Of a stretch of DNA of 5,967 nucleotides, positions 5,001 through 5,967 are shown one piece after another. The DNA comes from Candidatus Bathycorpusculum sp. Lineage in GTDB: Archaea > Thermoproteota > Bathyarchaeia > Bathyarchaeales > Bathycorpusculaceae. Under the pieces are notes generated by a model. The model searched no databases, was not told the DNA's origin, and saw nothing but the letters and a program-made list of their open reading frames with translations. The first letter of the stretch is position 1; every line of letters begins with the position of its first letter. The translations under genes were made by a program, and so were the position numbers. Where the stretch lies: contig WREZ01000084.1 in assembly GCA_009779045.1 (NCBI GenBank), positions 1 through 5,967 of the forward strand, given 5' to 3'.

Positions 5001-5459
5001 TTGACTTTGGAGATTAAGGTTTTGCAAAAAGGAGAAATATTTGAAATTATTAACAGAAATCCTGTTCTTTTTCTGGCTACCATAGAGGGAGCAGAACCGC
5101 GTGTTCGAGGCATGATGCTATATAAAGCAGATGAGTTAGGGATTGTTTTTCATACTGGTCCACATAAAGATGTTTATCACCAAATTATAGAAAAACCCAA
5201 TGTGCAAATGTGCTTCTATGACGCAACACAAAACATACAAATCCGTGTACGTGGCACCCTTGAAAAAATAGATGATAAAAACATTAAAGAAGAAATAGCA
5301 AATCACCCAACCCGCGCATTTATGCAAAACTGGAAAGCAAAATGTGCCACACAAGAGGAATTTTACAAAATGTTCTCTGTTTTTCGCCTAAAAAACGGCA
5401 AAGCAAACGTATGGACATTCCAAACAAACTTTGCACCAAAAGAAGACATACAACTCTAA
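5001..5459 (+). CDS. Pyridoxamine 5'-phosphate oxidase family protein (FMN-binding split barrel)
   Basis: The 152-residue frame has the layout of small split beta-barrel flavoproteins. An N-terminal helix is followed by NPVLFLATIEGAEPRVRGMM (about 20-39), where the Arg-containing strand is expected to bind FMN phosphate. Then come FHTGPHKDVYHQI (50-62), the barrel strands VQMCFYD and IQIRVRGTLE, and the closing VWTFQTNFAPKEDIQL, a tail seen in archaeal and bacterial members. Such proteins bind FMN or F420, but the substrate cannot be read from sequence, so this is not evidence of true PdxH activity. There is no ATG in the right place. TTG 5001 and TTG 5007 are both possible. The TATA box predicts transcription from about 5007, which favours TTG 5007 (150 residues, MEIKVLQ) on a leaderless message. 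The end of the gene is A/C-rich. Confidence -1.
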   Translation: MTLEIKVLQKGEIFEIINRNPVLFLATIEGAEPRVRGMMLYKADELGIVFHTGPHKDVYHQIIEKPNVQMCFYDATQNIQIRVRGTLEKIDDKNIKEEIANHPTRAFMQNWKAKCATQEEFYKMFSVFRLKNGKANVWTFQTNFAPKEDIQL

Positions 5460-5494
5460 AAATAGTTAAACCATAAATCATCAAAAAAAGATGC

Positions 5495-5520
5495 CAAACC
5501 TAAAGTTTGACACTTTTCTT
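5495..5520 (+). terminator. Candidate terminator after the split-barrel gene
   Basis: A short hairpin, CAAAC (5495-5499) with GTTTG (5505-5509), is followed by the T-rich run ACACTTTTCTT. It is weak and might be chance. Confidence -1.
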
Positions 5521-5539
5521 CTTTAACAATCAAGAATCA

Positions 5540-5571
5540 CTGCCAATTTCGTCATAATTACATTTTGGCAG
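5540..5571. repeat. Inverted repeat between convergent genes
   Basis: CTGCCAA (5540-5546) and TTGGCAG (5565-5571) are perfect 7-bp arms with an 18-base AT-rich spacer. It lies between two convergent genes and may help end transcription on either strand. Confidence -1.
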
Positions 5572-5667
5572 GGTGCAACACATTTTTTGTGTTCTCTAAA
5601 GATACATAAGCAATTAAACAGCATTTTAGAAGGTTAGTGGATTAAGAAGATCTGTATTAATTAGGGG

Positions 5668-5967
5668 TTATAGTTTGTTTTTGAGTTGGCGGGTTTTGTT
5701 TTTGGCTATGTCTGGGGCGAGTTTGAGTATGCCTGTTAGTGTTTTTGGGATTGCTGTGTTTAGGTTGCAGGGGTGTATGCAGTAGCAGTTGTTTATGTTG
5801 TTTCGGGTGGTTTGGGCGGTTTTACTGTTCCATAAGGTGAGCATGTCAAAATTGTGGTTGCGGATGTTTGTGAAGGGTTGAGTGTATTCGCAGGCGGCAA
5901 CATCACCGTTGGCGTGGAGGACCATATCTATGTTTCCTGCTTGGCAGGTTACTAGTTTTTTGTGTTC
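5668..5967 (-). CDS. Radical SAM/SPASM domain protein, C-terminal fragment (5' end outside window)
   Basis: The last 99 residues of a protein are present; the frame stays open to the right edge, so its start and the CxxxCxxC radical SAM motif lie outside. Five cysteines fit a SPASM domain, which holds auxiliary iron-sulfur clusters. Counting from the window edge they are Cys8 (CQAGN), Cys26 (GDVAACEY) and Cys61, Cys63 and Cys67 (CYCIHPCN). The intervening FTNIRNHNFDMLTLWNS matches the family's usual 'gNirexxfxelWns' spacing. SPASM enzymes commonly modify peptides or act in cofactor or enzyme maturation; the substrate cannot be told from here. The tail after the cysteines is basic. Sense-strand third positions are almost all A or C, as at the 3' ends of the other genes. 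The ATG at 5925 is internal, not the start. Confidence -1.
   Translation of the reverse strand, partial: EHKKLVTCQAGNIDMVLHANGDVAACEYTQPFTNIRNHNFDMLTLWNSKTAQTTRNNINNCYCIHPCNLNTAIPKTLTGILKLAPDIAKNKTRQLKNKL

Noticed and set aside
5136..5354. A 72-codon minus-strand frame
   Set aside because: It is antisense to the split-barrel flavoprotein gene.

Overview
The window comes from an AT-rich archaeon. It carries a 300-residue type II methionine aminopeptidase of the archaeal kind, an archaea-specific DUF1512 membrane protein, TATA-type promoters, a free-standing 5S rRNA gene and a tRNA-Tyr with a C1-G72 pair and introns. The non-canonical second tRNA intron, DUF1512 and the solitary 5S gene fit the TACK/Thermoproteota side. 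Bathyarchaeia is my best guess, but it is an inference from gene content only.

Layout. Positions 1-278 (minus) hold the N-terminus of a PKD/leucine-rich-repeat protein that runs off the left edge. Positions 279-1370 are gene-poor: a tRNA-like gene with its own TATA box lies at 804-902 (minus), and a decayed transposase C-terminus lies at 1087-1308 (minus). The 5S rRNA gene is at 1400-1526. A two-gene operon follows (DUF1512 protein, then a small two-helix membrane protein with a zinc ribbon). A gene-free convergent gap at 3228-3586 separates it from map (minus, 3587-4489). Upstream of map there is a 75-base tract containing only A and C, then tRNA-Tyr(GTA) with two introns (4738-4891). Next comes a small flavin-type split-barrel protein (5001-5459). 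The C-terminus of a radical SAM/SPASM protein (minus) runs off the right edge.

The genes are mostly independent housekeeping units: translation (5S, tRNA-Tyr), N-terminal protein maturation (map) and FMN-dependent redox chemistry. Only the DUF1512/zinc-ribbon pair is a convincing operon, and its job is unknown. The left part shows signs of past mobile-element activity.

The most unusual signal is compositional. On the sense strand, promoter regions and the 5' parts of genes are strongly G/T-rich, and the 3' parts become A/C-rich at synonymous sites. This holds for genes on both strands, so replication strand cannot explain it. The tRNA-like gene with a misfitting acceptor stem and the doubly interrupted tRNA-Tyr are the other items most worth checking.
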